Positions 17,263 to 23,885 of a stretch of DNA of 64,000 nt are shown piece by piece (positions within the stretch are counted from its first letter, which is position 1; the number at the start of each line of letters is the position of its first letter). Source of the stretch: Paenibacillus sp. FSL W8-0426 (GTDB lineage: Bacteria > Bacillota > Bacilli > Paenibacillales > Paenibacillaceae); NCBI RefSeq assembly GCF_037969725.1, contig NZ_CP150203.1:5718001-5782000 (forward strand). Direction: 5' to 3'. The notes under the pieces were generated by a model that saw nothing but the letters and a program-made list of their open reading frames with translations, made no database searches and was not told where the DNA came from. A program made the translations under genes and the position numbers.

Positions 17263-17411
17263 TGTATCCACGTGGATACACGTTGCGACATCGCAACACA
17301 AACGACTCGACATCGAGTCAAATGCGCAGACGTCTTCGTATTTAAACCTTGCCACGTGGCAAAATGTTGGAGACGTCGCCAAGTATCGGAATCTGCGGAT
17401 GTCACGACATC
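17263..17411. repeat. Array of five perfect palindromes
   Basis: Within 150 bp there are five different perfect palindromes of 14-18 bp. TGTATCCACGTGGATACA is at 17263-17280, GTTGCGA-CA-TCGCAAC at 17282-17297 and GACTCGA-CA-TCGAGTC at 17304-17319. TTGCCACGTGGCAA is at 17349-17362 and GATGTC-AC-GACATC at 17398-17411. AGACGTCT also occurs at 17328-17335. Two share a CCACGTGG core and two a CGACATCG core, with different arms. The 17160-17480 region has no supported gene. The function is unknown. Confidence 0.85.
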
Positions 17412-17481
17412 ATGGGATTTGACTCCTCAAAGTTGCTGAGTGAAAGGGTGTATGTTTGAGTAAACACCTTTTAAAAGACAA

Positions 17482-17520
17482 AAAGCCCGCGACCAGAAAT
17501 AGTATCCGATGCCGGCTTTT
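17482..17520 (-). terminator. Terminator of the 224-aa membrane protein gene
   Basis: Read leftward, AGCCGGC pairs with GCGGGCT (one mismatch) and is followed by TTTTTG. It lies 15 bp past the stop of the 17535-18209 gene. Confidence 0.6.
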
Positions 17521-17534
17521 ACTTTAAATTTGTA

Positions 17535-18209
17535 TCAAATATTATTCCTAAATGGATCCGTCAATCTGAAAACTGACTTGTTCTTTACTTCGTTATACTT
17601 TATAAGTAGACGTTGTCGGTAATCATCCAAATACAACTCTAGTTTTTTTGCCTGGTTAAGGTAGTCTTTTATGTCTAAAGCGAAAACACTGTCAGGATCA
17701 TAGTTTTGTATGTACGTATCAATAGCCTCGTAGTGATTGTTAAATCCGTCCAGCGCTCTAAGCCTCAATTCAATTTCCTCAAAAGTTATTAAGTCTACAT
17801 CGTTAACTATTTCTGCAAATAAATCAGAAACATTTTCTATATATTCCTTAATCAGCTTGGTTTGTTCCTGTAATCTCTCCTTGGTGATTTCGTGCTCTTT
17901 GAGAGTATTATAGAACTCTGTCATAGAGATTACTCTACGGGTTCTCTTAGAATAGAGAGTTAGTTCTTTTATGATCGATGAGTAACGTGTCATTAGCTGA
18001 TCCTTACGCTGAGATAGTATAGGAGCACGGATACCCATATAAGTAATTACGGCAGCTATCATAGAACCTATAAAAGCCAAAAGATCCCAATCTGTTACGC
18101 TGACCTTCGGAAAAATAACAGGAATCATCGCAACAAGTAAACATGCTAGGCACAAACTGGCCAAAGTCAAAAATGTAATCCATAAATATTTTTTCACTTT
18201 ATTAATCAA
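17535..18209 (-). CDS. Membrane-anchored coiled-coil protein, AT-rich
   Basis: A 224-residue protein starting at TTG 18209 (GGGAGAAG about 9 nt upstream). Two membrane helices are visible at about residues 9-32 and 42-62, then about 160 cytoplasmic residues rich in charged helices (HEITKERLQEQTKLIKEYI). No family recognised. Base composition is clearly more AT-rich than the tail and early genes, suggesting a separately acquired cargo gene. Exclusion or anti-phage functions often have this shape, but that is only inference. Confidence 0.65.
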   Translation of the reverse strand: MINKVKKYLWITFLTLASLCLACLLVAMIPVIFPKVSVTDWDLLAFIGSMIAAVITYMGIRAPILSQRKDQLMTRYSSIIKELTLYSKRTRRVISMTEFYNTLKEHEITKERLQEQTKLIKEYIENVSDLFAEIVNDVDLITFEEIELRLRALDGFNNHYEAIDTYIQNYDPDSVFALDIKDYLNQAKKLELYLDDYRQRLLIKYNEVKNKSVFRLTDPFRNNI

Positions 18210-18224
18210 ACGTTTCTTCTCCCT

Positions 18225-18407
18225 TTACCCCGCATATTTAAACGTACAGACTCCGCGCATAAAGCTCATCTCCGTAATATCCTCGATCACACCGCTACCA
18301 ACGAGCTCCGCGCCAATAAATACTACGATAGGCGTCAGGTCCATTTGCGCGGTATAAAGTTGGATATCGGAGGTTAGCGGACGCATAAACCGTTCACTCT
18401 TCTTCAT
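18225..18407 (-). CDS. Small unknown protein, paralogue of 19338-19514
   Basis: A 60-residue protein with AAAGGA before ATG 18407. Its core I-Q-L-Y-T-A-Q...GVIEDITEMSF...CTFKYAG aligns with the 19338-19514 product along nearly its whole length. Beta-rich with no membrane segment. Two copies flank the toxin-antitoxin candidate. Confidence 0.6.
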   Translation of the reverse strand: MKKSERFMRPLTSDIQLYTAQMDLTPIVVFIGAELVGSGVIEDITEMSFMRGVCTFKYAG

Positions 18408-18423
18408 ATTAATCCTTTCTGAG

Positions 18424-18660
18424 TTAGGACCGTAGCCAAAATTCGCGATCTTCTGGTGAGATTAGTTGCGTTAAGGCTTCGCCATCGGTGTCGTAATAAT
18501 TTACCGCGTAAATTTCTCCCGTCTTACGATCTATGCGATCTATCACATCTTCTTTGTCTATATCTCGGCCGATTGTAAAGGCTGCTTTTTCGCCAGTATC
18601 AATGTAATGAATAGTCACGGTCCTGCCATTTCGGTAGCGTATGTAGTCAAAAATCCCCAT
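18424..18660 (-). CDS. Small unknown protein of the element
   Basis: A 78-residue protein with AGGAGG 5 nt before ATG 18660. It is charged and beta-rich (GRTVTIHYIDTGEKAAFTIG, KTGEIYAVNYYDTDG). No family recognised. It lies 16 bp upstream of the 60-residue gene, probably co-transcribed. Confidence 0.6.
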   Translation of the reverse strand: MGIFDYIRYRNGRTVTIHYIDTGEKAAFTIGRDIDKEDVIDRIDRKTGEIYAVNYYDTDGEALTQLISPEDREFWLRS

Positions 18661-18986
18661 TTAAACCTCCTGTCGTTCATTCTACTCGTAGATACTTCGA
18701 CAAATTGGCGCAATTTTCCTTCATATGTAACGAACAGCTTTACGTTCTATACTTTTCACAGAGAATAATCGGTAATTGTATGAAATACGGAGCAAAATTG
18801 AGAAAACGGAAGCTCTGCATTTTTGCACTTTATAGGATTCTAGCAGCTATTAGCGGCTATCAGGTACATAATTTAAATTGTGTAGTATATAGTAATCCTC
18901 ATTTAATCTATAAAGGAACAATAATCCATTTATTAATTTTAGGAAATCCCTAATTTTCCGATTTTACCGAAATGGAATCATGAGAT
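18661..18986. other. Gene-free AT-rich stretch before the toxin gene
   Basis: About 325 bp without a supported gene. Rightward frames exist (for example from 18780) but have no ribosome site. Its right end carries a likely promoter: TTTACC near 18963-18968 and TATAAT at 18987-18992, pointing to the holin-like toxin. Confidence 0.5.
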
Positions 18987-19037
18987 TATAATCTAATGGA
19001 AGTAGAAGAGATGTTTAATAGTTTGGAGGTGACATTA

Positions 19038-19133
19038 ATTAGTACATATGAAGCCCTTGACGTCATGCTTAACTTTGGTATTTTAATTTTCGCTATGCTG
19101 GCCTTCCTTACGTCAATCACAAAAAAGCGATAG
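19038..19133 (+). CDS. Holin-like type I toxin peptide, apparent ATT start
   Basis: A 31-residue peptide reading STYEALDVMLNFGILIFAM then LAFLTSITKKR. This matches the Hol_Tox/TxpA/BsrG pattern: (M)STYE-L--MI-F at the start, one membrane helix and a lysine/arginine end. A strong GGAGGTGA site (19025-19032) lies 5 nt before ATT 19038, exactly where relatives have ATG. An in-frame ATG at 18996 lies at or before the expected transcript start. The peptide probably damages or depolarises the membrane when not silenced. It is too short for ordinary gene calling. Confidence 0.68.
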   Translation: MSTYEALDVMLNFGILIFAMLAFLTSITKKR

Positions 19134-19169
19134 CCTCCCCGCCAAGAGTTGCTACCGCGTCGATCATTC
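19121..19169 (-). ncRNA. Candidate antitoxin RNA, convergent with the toxin
   Basis: Read leftward, TTGCGC (19199-19204), a 17-nt spacer and TATGCT (19176-19181) could start an RNA near 19169. A hairpin GCGGTAGC...GCTATCGC (19127-19158) followed by TTTTTT then ends it inside the last toxin codons. A short antisense RNA overlapping the toxin 3' end is the layout of txpA/ratA and bsrG/SR4. At about 50 nt it is short, so the real start may lie further upstream. Confidence 0.5.
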
Positions 19170-19209
19170 GTAACTAGCATAAATCTTACCGCCAACACGC
19201 GCAAGACCT

Positions 19210-19237
19210 GGCGCAGCCGATCGAAGCTGCGTCTTTT
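19210..19237 (+). terminator. Terminator of the toxin mRNA
   Basis: GCGCAGC and GCTGCGTC arms with an 8-nt loop, followed by TTTTT. It lies about 75 bp after the toxin stop codon, leaving a 3' region that the antisense RNA could pair with. Confidence 0.75.
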
Positions 19238-19337
19238 TCACGTTCGATTCCGCGCTCCGAGGTACTTGCGCATCAACACTCGTGTGCCGGGCAAAAACGC
19301 ACATCTTCTGAGAGATGAGCGAAGTAGTTCAATTCAT

Positions 19338-19514
19338 TTAGACAAGATAGAATTCACAGGCTTTTTTAAAAAACCATGAGTTGTTTATTTTGATAGAGGA
19401 ATCCGTAATTTCGACAATAATACCTCGTTCTATTTCTTCGTTATCCTGCACTACAGAGACCCTTCTAGATTCCAATTTTGCTGTGTAAAAATGAATATTC
19501 CCAGTTAATTTCAT
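19338..19514 (-). CDS. Small unknown protein, paralogue of 18225-18407
   Basis: A 58-residue protein from ATG 19514 with AGGTAGG upstream. It shares the IxxYTA..., G(I/V)I-(E/V)-IT--S, FK-AC-F- framework with the 60-residue protein at 18225-18407. Beta-rich, no membrane helix, function unknown. Confidence 0.58.
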   Translation of the reverse strand: MKLTGNIHFYTAKLESRRVSVVQDNEEIERGIIVEITDSSIKINNSWFFKKACEFYLV

Positions 19515-19533
19515 ATGAATCCTACCTCTCAAC

Positions 19534-20139
19534 CTATCCTATGGCAACTTTGACTTTAGCAATAATTTTATTCATCAAAGATATAAACAAATCACAACTA
19601 TATCCAAGTATAAACGCCCATAACATTCTATCCTTTATATCAAAAATCTGTCCTTGATCGTTTGTAAACAAGAATGATACAAACAAGAATGGAAGCGCCA
19701 ACGCAACAAGCATCTTATAAATTGGCGCGTCTAAACCTTCCATGGTCCGGCTCGATATAAAATAGATAATTGCACCGACGGCACTTGAAATTACATATGT
19801 CAAATACGTAGCTATATTTTCTAGGTTTATATCTCCACTTAGCAAAATATAGGCAATAGGGTAAAGTAAAATAATTATTGCATAACCTACAAAAATACCC
19901 GTTTTCCTCCAGAAAGAGCTAATATCCAGCTCACTTTCTAAACTGAGCACTTCATATTTTAACTCTATTAATTCTAACTCGTTATCATCAGAACTCTTCG
20001 CAAGTCTAAGTTCAATTTTTCTACCTTTTTCTATGAGTTCACTCCTTTTAGCCTTTTCTACAAAACCAACATTCTTCAATATATCATTTAATTTAAATTT
20101 AATCCGTTCTTTGTTTATCGTGTCTGTTTGTTGTGTCAT
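19534..20139 (-). CDS. Multi-pass membrane protein, AT-rich cargo
   Basis: A 201-residue protein: a charged coiled-coil-like first 75 residues, then about four membrane helices (about residues 83-103, 110-130, 145-162 and 172-187). No family recognised. ATG 20139 overlaps the upstream stop (ATGA). Low GC and membrane architecture resemble the 17535-18209 gene. It may be a superinfection-exclusion or sensing protein; inference only. Confidence 0.65.
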   Translation of the reverse strand: MTQQTDTINKERIKFKLNDILKNVGFVEKAKRSELIEKGRKIELRLAKSSDDNELELIELKYEVLSLESELDISSFWRKTGIFVGYAIIILLYPIAYILLSGDINLENIATYLTYVISSAVGAIIYFISSRTMEGLDAPIYKMLVALALPFLFVSFLFTNDQGQIFDIKDRMLWAFILGYSCDLFISLMNKIIAKVKVAIG

Positions 20140-20744
20140 TTCGTTTCACCCACGAGTTTGAACGTACCATTCGTTGATTTGCCGATGCTGTAATTTTGAA
20201 CCGTAAGCTGTACGGAAGTAGCATCAGTCCAAGCCGGTGCGTTAGATGCCGAATTGTAATAGTCGGTTACCGCCTTGATTATCGCGTCAGACTTAGCGCG
20301 TAATTCTCGGTCAGATAGCTCATACGCGCCTTTAGCCTTGTATGAGAGCGCCATAGTCGGCTGGTTTTCCACATCAATCGTTACATCGCTGAGGCTTCCG
20401 TCCTCGCCCCAATTAAATCTAATCTTGTTCACAACGAAATCATCCGTCACAATTCCATCCTCAATATCGTGGGCCATGGCCGTTAAGTATGCCAATTTGC
20501 GGTATGTCTCTTGCTCAGTGTTGAAAATCGTTTGCGCGTCTGCAGCTTTTTGTAGTTCATCATTTTTCTTTGAAAGGGACGCTACTTGTTCAGAGAGCTG
20601 ATTGGTTTTACTTGTCAATTCCGAATTTTGAACCACCAGGTAAATAGAAGTTGCTACAGTTAATACCGAGATACCTAACGCGATTACAGGTAACACACTA
20701 ATGCGCTGCTTAGGTTTATTTTCTGTTACAGTCAATTCCTCCAT
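20136..20744 (-). CDS. Single-pass membrane protein with coiled coil
   Basis: A 202-residue protein. A basic 15-residue cytoplasmic start is followed by one membrane helix (about 17-38), then a coiled coil (SELTSKTNQLSEQVASLSKK) and an outer domain of about 120 residues (VVNKIRFNWGEDGSLSDV). AAGGT precedes ATG 20744. It is translationally coupled to the multi-pass protein, so the two may form a membrane complex. No family recognised. Confidence 0.65.
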   Translation of the reverse strand: MEELTVTENKPKQRISVLPVIALGISVLTVATSIYLVVQNSELTSKTNQLSEQVASLSKKNDELQKAADAQTIFNTEQETYRKLAYLTAMAHDIEDGIVTDDFVVNKIRFNWGEDGSLSDVTIDVENQPTMALSYKAKGAYELSDRELRAKSDAIIKAVTDYYNSASNAPAWTDATSVQLTVQNYSIGKSTNGTFKLVGETK

Positions 20745-20865
20745 TATGTACCTTCTCCTCTGTATTTTTGTAGTTCTATTCTACTATGGACAGGAAAATT
20801 ATACTATACAGGAACAAGAAAAAACGCAGCCCTCAACGGATTATCCCGCGAGAACTGCGCCTCTT

Positions 20866-21831
20866 TCATTCTTCGTCATCCTCAACGTTGATCTTCGTTA
20901 ATCTCTTCCTCTTCGGCTTATCATCTGCGATCTTGTTAAGCGGTGACGTCTTCGCGTGTTCGATCTTCAAATCATCGTTAACCAGCGCAACGTAACGGCG
21001 CGTCATCTCCATCGTCGTGTGACCGAGCGTCTTCTGCACTGCGAAAGAAGATGATCCATTTCTGATCGACTCTAGGGCGTATATGTGCCGCAAATCATAC
21101 GGTCGGATATGAACGCCGATTTTTTTGCTATGTCGCTCAAGCCTGTCTCCCCATACGTGCCTATTTAGCGCGTTCCCTTCATACGTACAGAATATCGGCA
21201 CCTTATCCGCCCACCCCTGCGGCCGTGATCGAATTAAACGATTCATCGCCTTAATCGTTGCCTCAGATATCGGCAGATCCCGAGAGCGCCGTGTCTTTGC
21301 CGTTAACGCAGTTACATGGATTTCGCGAGCCTTGGGACGGAAATTACTTGGTACTAGCGCAAGGGCCTCTGATGGCCGAATACCAGTGTCCAGCGTCAAA
21401 AGGATTAACGCATAATCACGAAGGCCGACGAACGTGGATTGATCCGGTACCTTTAAGAGTTCGCGGAGAACTTCGATGGATACGCTGACTCTGCGGCCTT
21501 CCTCGTGACGCTTCTTGAGTTTTGCGATCGGATTCTCCTTGATATACTTGTTCTCAACGCACCAATTTAGGAAAGTACGAAGATATACAAGGCGACTGTT
21601 AAACGTTGCAGGCGCGATATCAGGCTGTCCGAGATGCTCAAAAAGCATTACCTTCAAGTTTTGCGGTGAATCCCATGCATCAGGATAGCGCGACATAAAC
21701 AACGTCATGCTTCGTTTATAGTCGGTAATCGTATGCTTGCTCACACCTTGGACGCGTTTCCAGTTTATAAATTGTTCGAGGCACTCTTCCCACGTTCGAA
21801 CTTTAAGTCGATCTTCATATCGCTTTCTCAT
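20866..21831 (-). CDS. Tyrosine recombinase (second of pair)
   Basis: A 321-residue XerC/D-type recombinase: SAM-like N-terminal core-binding domain (residues 1-105) and catalytic domain. Visible active-site elements are the arginine in DTGIRPSEAL, the PYDLRHIYAL box (tyrosine in place of the usual first histidine of HxxR), LGHTTMEMTRRY and the nucleophile tyrosine in RRY. The C-terminus is lysine-rich. Its ATG overlaps the stop of the other recombinase by 4 bp, so both are made together. Required for integration and excision at erpA by inference. Confidence 0.9.
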   Translation of the reverse strand: MRKRYEDRLKVRTWEECLEQFINWKRVQGVSKHTITDYKRSMTLFMSRYPDAWDSPQNLKVMLFEHLGQPDIAPATFNSRLVYLRTFLNWCVENKYIKENPIAKLKKRHEEGRRVSVSIEVLRELLKVPDQSTFVGLRDYALILLTLDTGIRPSEALALVPSNFRPKAREIHVTALTAKTRRSRDLPISEATIKAMNRLIRSRPQGWADKVPIFCTYEGNALNRHVWGDRLERHSKKIGVHIRPYDLRHIYALESIRNGSSSFAVQKTLGHTTMEMTRRYVALVNDDLKIEHAKTSPLNKIADDKPKRKRLTKINVEDDEE

Positions 21832-22868
21832 TTTTCAGTCCGCCGTTTAACAAAGCGTCCTGTTGGCGAGAATTCGTCATGGCTTCGACGCACGTCCCTC
21901 ATGTCCATCTGAATGTACCTCCGCATAGTTCGTATATCGGACCACCCTCCCATTTTCTGCACAGTGAACGGATCAGCTCCGTTAAGTACCATAGCGCGGG
22001 CCCATGTATGCCGATATACGTGCGCAGTCATCTTCTTCCCTTCGACGCCGGCTTTCTCCCCGTGATATTTCAATCTTTTGTTAAATTGGTTCGGCGAAAC
22101 CGGGTCGCCGTAGCAAGAGAGAAATAACCGATCTGTGGTGAAATGCTGCCTGTTCTCATCAATAAGTTGCAAAAGAAGCTTCGCAACTGCGCCGGAGAAA
22201 GGAACCATCCGCGGCTTCCGGTTCTTGTTCGCCTCACCTTGCAAGGTAATAAATCGCGTTTGAAAATCCACATCTCCGATGCGAAGCCCCAACATTTCCG
22301 ACACGCGCAGTCCGCTATCCAGCATAAGCATAATCGCGACATAATCTCGGAACCCTACGAAGTCCCTCCGGTTAGGCTGCGCGAGTATAGCAGCAATTTC
22401 CTCGTCCGTTAAGCAATTCGTTAAATCAACGTCCTGGCGCAGTAACTTCACCTTGCTAACCGGATTCACTTCGATAAGCTCATCGCGATCTAACTGGTTG
22501 AATATCGCCTTCAGCGTACGCAGCCGAATATTTACGGTCGTATCCGATAGACCTACGCGCTGGCCCTCCGTAGGAATGTGCTTGTGTCCTTCGTATCTGA
22601 CGCGATCGTACTTCATATACGCCACATGGTCGCGAATGATACTAACGTCGATGTGCTCGATTAGCGTAACTTCCGGATGGAACTCGTTCAGCCAGGCAAC
22701 AAAATATCCGTAGTGCTTTGCGTAGTCCTTTAGCGTCCGTTCCCGTAAACCCTCCACTTTCTTCGCGTTGATTACGAAATCAATCGCCTGCTCTAAAGTG
22801 ACCTCCGGAAACAATTTCTCATTACGCGCACCGACCGGGGCACGCCGTTCTCGCTTCTTTAGCGCCAT
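21828..22868 (-). CDS. Tyrosine recombinase (first of pair)
   Basis: A 346-residue recombinase from ATG 22868, chosen because GGAGG lies 10 nt upstream; the longer frame to 22952 has no such site. Catalytic elements are arginine in DSGLRVSEML, lysine in the beta-hairpin region, HVYRHTWA, GGWSDIRT (tryptophan instead of the usual histidine) and nucleophile tyrosine in MRRYIQM. It sits 214 bp from the right attachment repeat. The pairing with a second recombinase recalls Tn554-type TnpA/TnpB, though no TnpC partner is seen. Confidence 0.9.
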   Translation of the reverse strand: MALKKRERRAPVGARNEKLFPEVTLEQAIDFVINAKKVEGLRERTLKDYAKHYGYFVAWLNEFHPEVTLIEHIDVSIIRDHVAYMKYDRVRYEGHKHIPTEGQRVGLSDTTVNIRLRTLKAIFNQLDRDELIEVNPVSKVKLLRQDVDLTNCLTDEEIAAILAQPNRRDFVGFRDYVAIMLMLDSGLRVSEMLGLRIGDVDFQTRFITLQGEANKNRKPRMVPFSGAVAKLLLQLIDENRQHFTTDRLFLSCYGDPVSPNQFNKRLKYHGEKAGVEGKKMTAHVYRHTWARAMVLNGADPFTVQKMGGWSDIRTMRRYIQMDMRDVRRSHDEFSPTGRFVKRRTEK

Positions 22869-22887
22869 AACAAAAAGACCTCCATAA

Positions 22888-22912
22888 ACGTAGTAATTGC
22901 GCGTTACTACGT
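22888..22912. promoter_or_regulatory. Inverted repeat upstream of the recombinase operon
   Basis: ACGTAGTAA and TTACTACGT, perfect 9-bp arms around a 7-bp centre, lie 20 bp before the recombinase ATG. Likely an operator or a recombinase/excisionase site. Confidence 0.6.
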
Positions 22913-22930
22913 CATAGAGGCCGTGATCCG

Positions 22931-23046
22931 CAACCCCGAAACGGCGTTTCAAGGGTTGTTAACGTTCATCATCCGGGGTTGTTAATCTAACGAATTCCCG
23001 GTACAATCTGCAATCCACACCGTTCAGGCTTGCGTTAAGGCTTCCG
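22931..23046. repeat. Candidate recombinase arm sites at the right end
   Basis: GGGTTGTTAA occurs at 22953-22962 and 22976-22985, and its core is inverted (CAACCC) at 22931-22936. GCGTTAAGGCTTCCG at 23032-23046 is the reverse complement, with one mismatch, of 5438-5452 at the other end. These fit arm-type binding sites of a tyrosine recombinase. Confidence 0.55.
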
Positions 23047-23081
23047 CTCGTCATTCGGAGTTAAAACCGCTCAAACCTGCG

Positions 23082-23182
23082 CCGAATCAGCAATCTTTAT
23101 CTGGCACGCCTGCTTCTTCGCGTGTGCGGAAGGAAGATCCGCAACCACATGTCGCTACCGCGTTCGGGTTATGGATAGTGAA
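23082..23182. repeat. Right attachment repeat (attR), 101 bp
   Basis: Pairs with 5321-5421 (100 of 101 bases identical). It provides the last 32 codons and stop of erpA, so the integrated gene stays complete. Confidence 0.95.
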
Positions 23183-23443
23183 GCCGCCCGTCATGCCGGA
23201 CTCTTCAAAATCAATTTCCAGGCCATTCAGGTATTTCAGGTTTTCCTTCTCCACAACAACCTTCATGTCGTGAATGTTCATATAAATATCGTCTTCGGAT
23301 TCTTTATCGTCAAAGCCCATGGCGTACGAAAATCCGGTACAACCGCCCGGTGCTACGCCAAGACGCAGGAACATGTCCGGCGTCTCTTGCTGAGCCAGCA
23401 TATCCTTCAGCCGCTCGGCAGCCGTTTCGCTGATGCTGATCAT
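23087..23443 (-). CDS. erpA: Iron-sulfur carrier, HesB/IscA/ErpA family
   Basis: A 118-residue A-type iron-sulfur carrier. The three ligand cysteines are visible in GGCTGFSY (about residue 35) and CGCGSSF (about 99-101). It delivers iron-sulfur clusters to apo-enzymes, including those of respiration and isoprenoid synthesis. It resembles the Bacillus YutM type. The element has integrated in codons 87-118, and the right attachment repeat restores the coding sequence exactly. The start has AAAGGAG 11 nt upstream. It faces mqnE divergently. Confidence 0.92.
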   Translation of the reverse strand: MISISETAAERLKDMLAQQETPDMFLRLGVAPGGCTGFSYAMGFDDKESEDDIYMNIHDMKVVVEKENLKYLNGLEIDFEESGMTGGFTIHNPNAVATCGCGSSFRTREEAGVPDKDC

Positions 23444-23479
23444 GCCAGGTCACTCTCCTTTAATTTGAACTCTTTCTAA

Positions 23480-23508
23480 ATTATACTCCACCGCGTCAAG
23501 GGGCTCAA
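23480..23508 (-). promoter_or_regulatory. Promoter of erpA
   Basis: Read leftward: TTGAGC (23503-23508), 17-nt spacer, TATAAT (23480-23485), 37 bp before the erpA start. Confidence 0.7.
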
Positions 23509-23562
23509 GTCATGTTTGCCCGTGTTTTCTTGCCTCCGCTCCTCCTTTTTCTTTCCAGCATA

Positions 23563-23591
23563 TTGAACCCCCGGGACACGAGGTTTATAAT
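23563..23591 (+). promoter_or_regulatory. Promoter of mqnE, followed by a 285-bp leader
   Basis: TTGAAC (23563-23568), 17-nt spacer, TATAAT (23586-23591). The start codon of mqnE is about 285 bp downstream. The leader has no supported gene but contains a GCAGC-ATGC-GCTGC inverted repeat near 23755, so it could hold a regulatory RNA structure. Confidence 0.72.
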
Positions 23592-23885
23592 GGATAGGTG
23601 ATCGATTTGAAATGTCGATATTTTGTCATGACTTCTTCAAGCGATGGTCATATTTAGAGTTGTAATTTTTTTCACATTTCGAGACTGTGCTGCAGTCCCC
23701 AATGCATATAAAGCCGGAGGGCTCATTTCGCGAAAAAAAACAGCTACGCAATGCAGCATGCGCTGCAACCGGGTCAATACGAGTTGGTTATACGGAAGGC
23801 GGCAAACGACCGCATCTTTGTTATGTAGTTCTGCAAGCCAGTACTGCGCGCAACTCCAATCCGGTCAAGAACAGGAGGAAACAAC

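Larger units (their letters stand above)
5321..23182. mobile_element. Integrated element (phage satellite or reduced prophage) in the 3' end of erpA
   Basis: The element is bounded by 101-bp direct repeats at 5321-5421 and 23082-23182, which differ at one base; the repeat offset gives an element of 17,761 bp. The right repeat completes the erpA reading frame and the left repeat is the displaced host 3' end. Two tyrosine recombinase genes lie next to the right end. The cargo includes a tape-measure protein, a DUF2577 tail protein, small HTH proteins, a repressor with divergent promoters and many unknown genes. No portal, capsid, large terminase, holin/endolysin pair or conjugation gene was recognised. 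It could be a satellite that borrows helper capsids or a prophage with a large deletion. Confidence 0.92.

Noticed and set aside
17263..17411. CRISPR array
   Set aside because: The units are different palindromes, not one repeat with variable spacers, and no cas genes are near.
17231..17422. 63-codon frame over the palindrome array (and a leftward 76-codon frame)
   Set aside because: Neither has a ribosome site; the open frames seem to follow from the palindromic DNA.
18986..19204. Leftward 72-codon frame opposite the toxin
   Set aside because: No ribosome site; the toxin strand has better signals.
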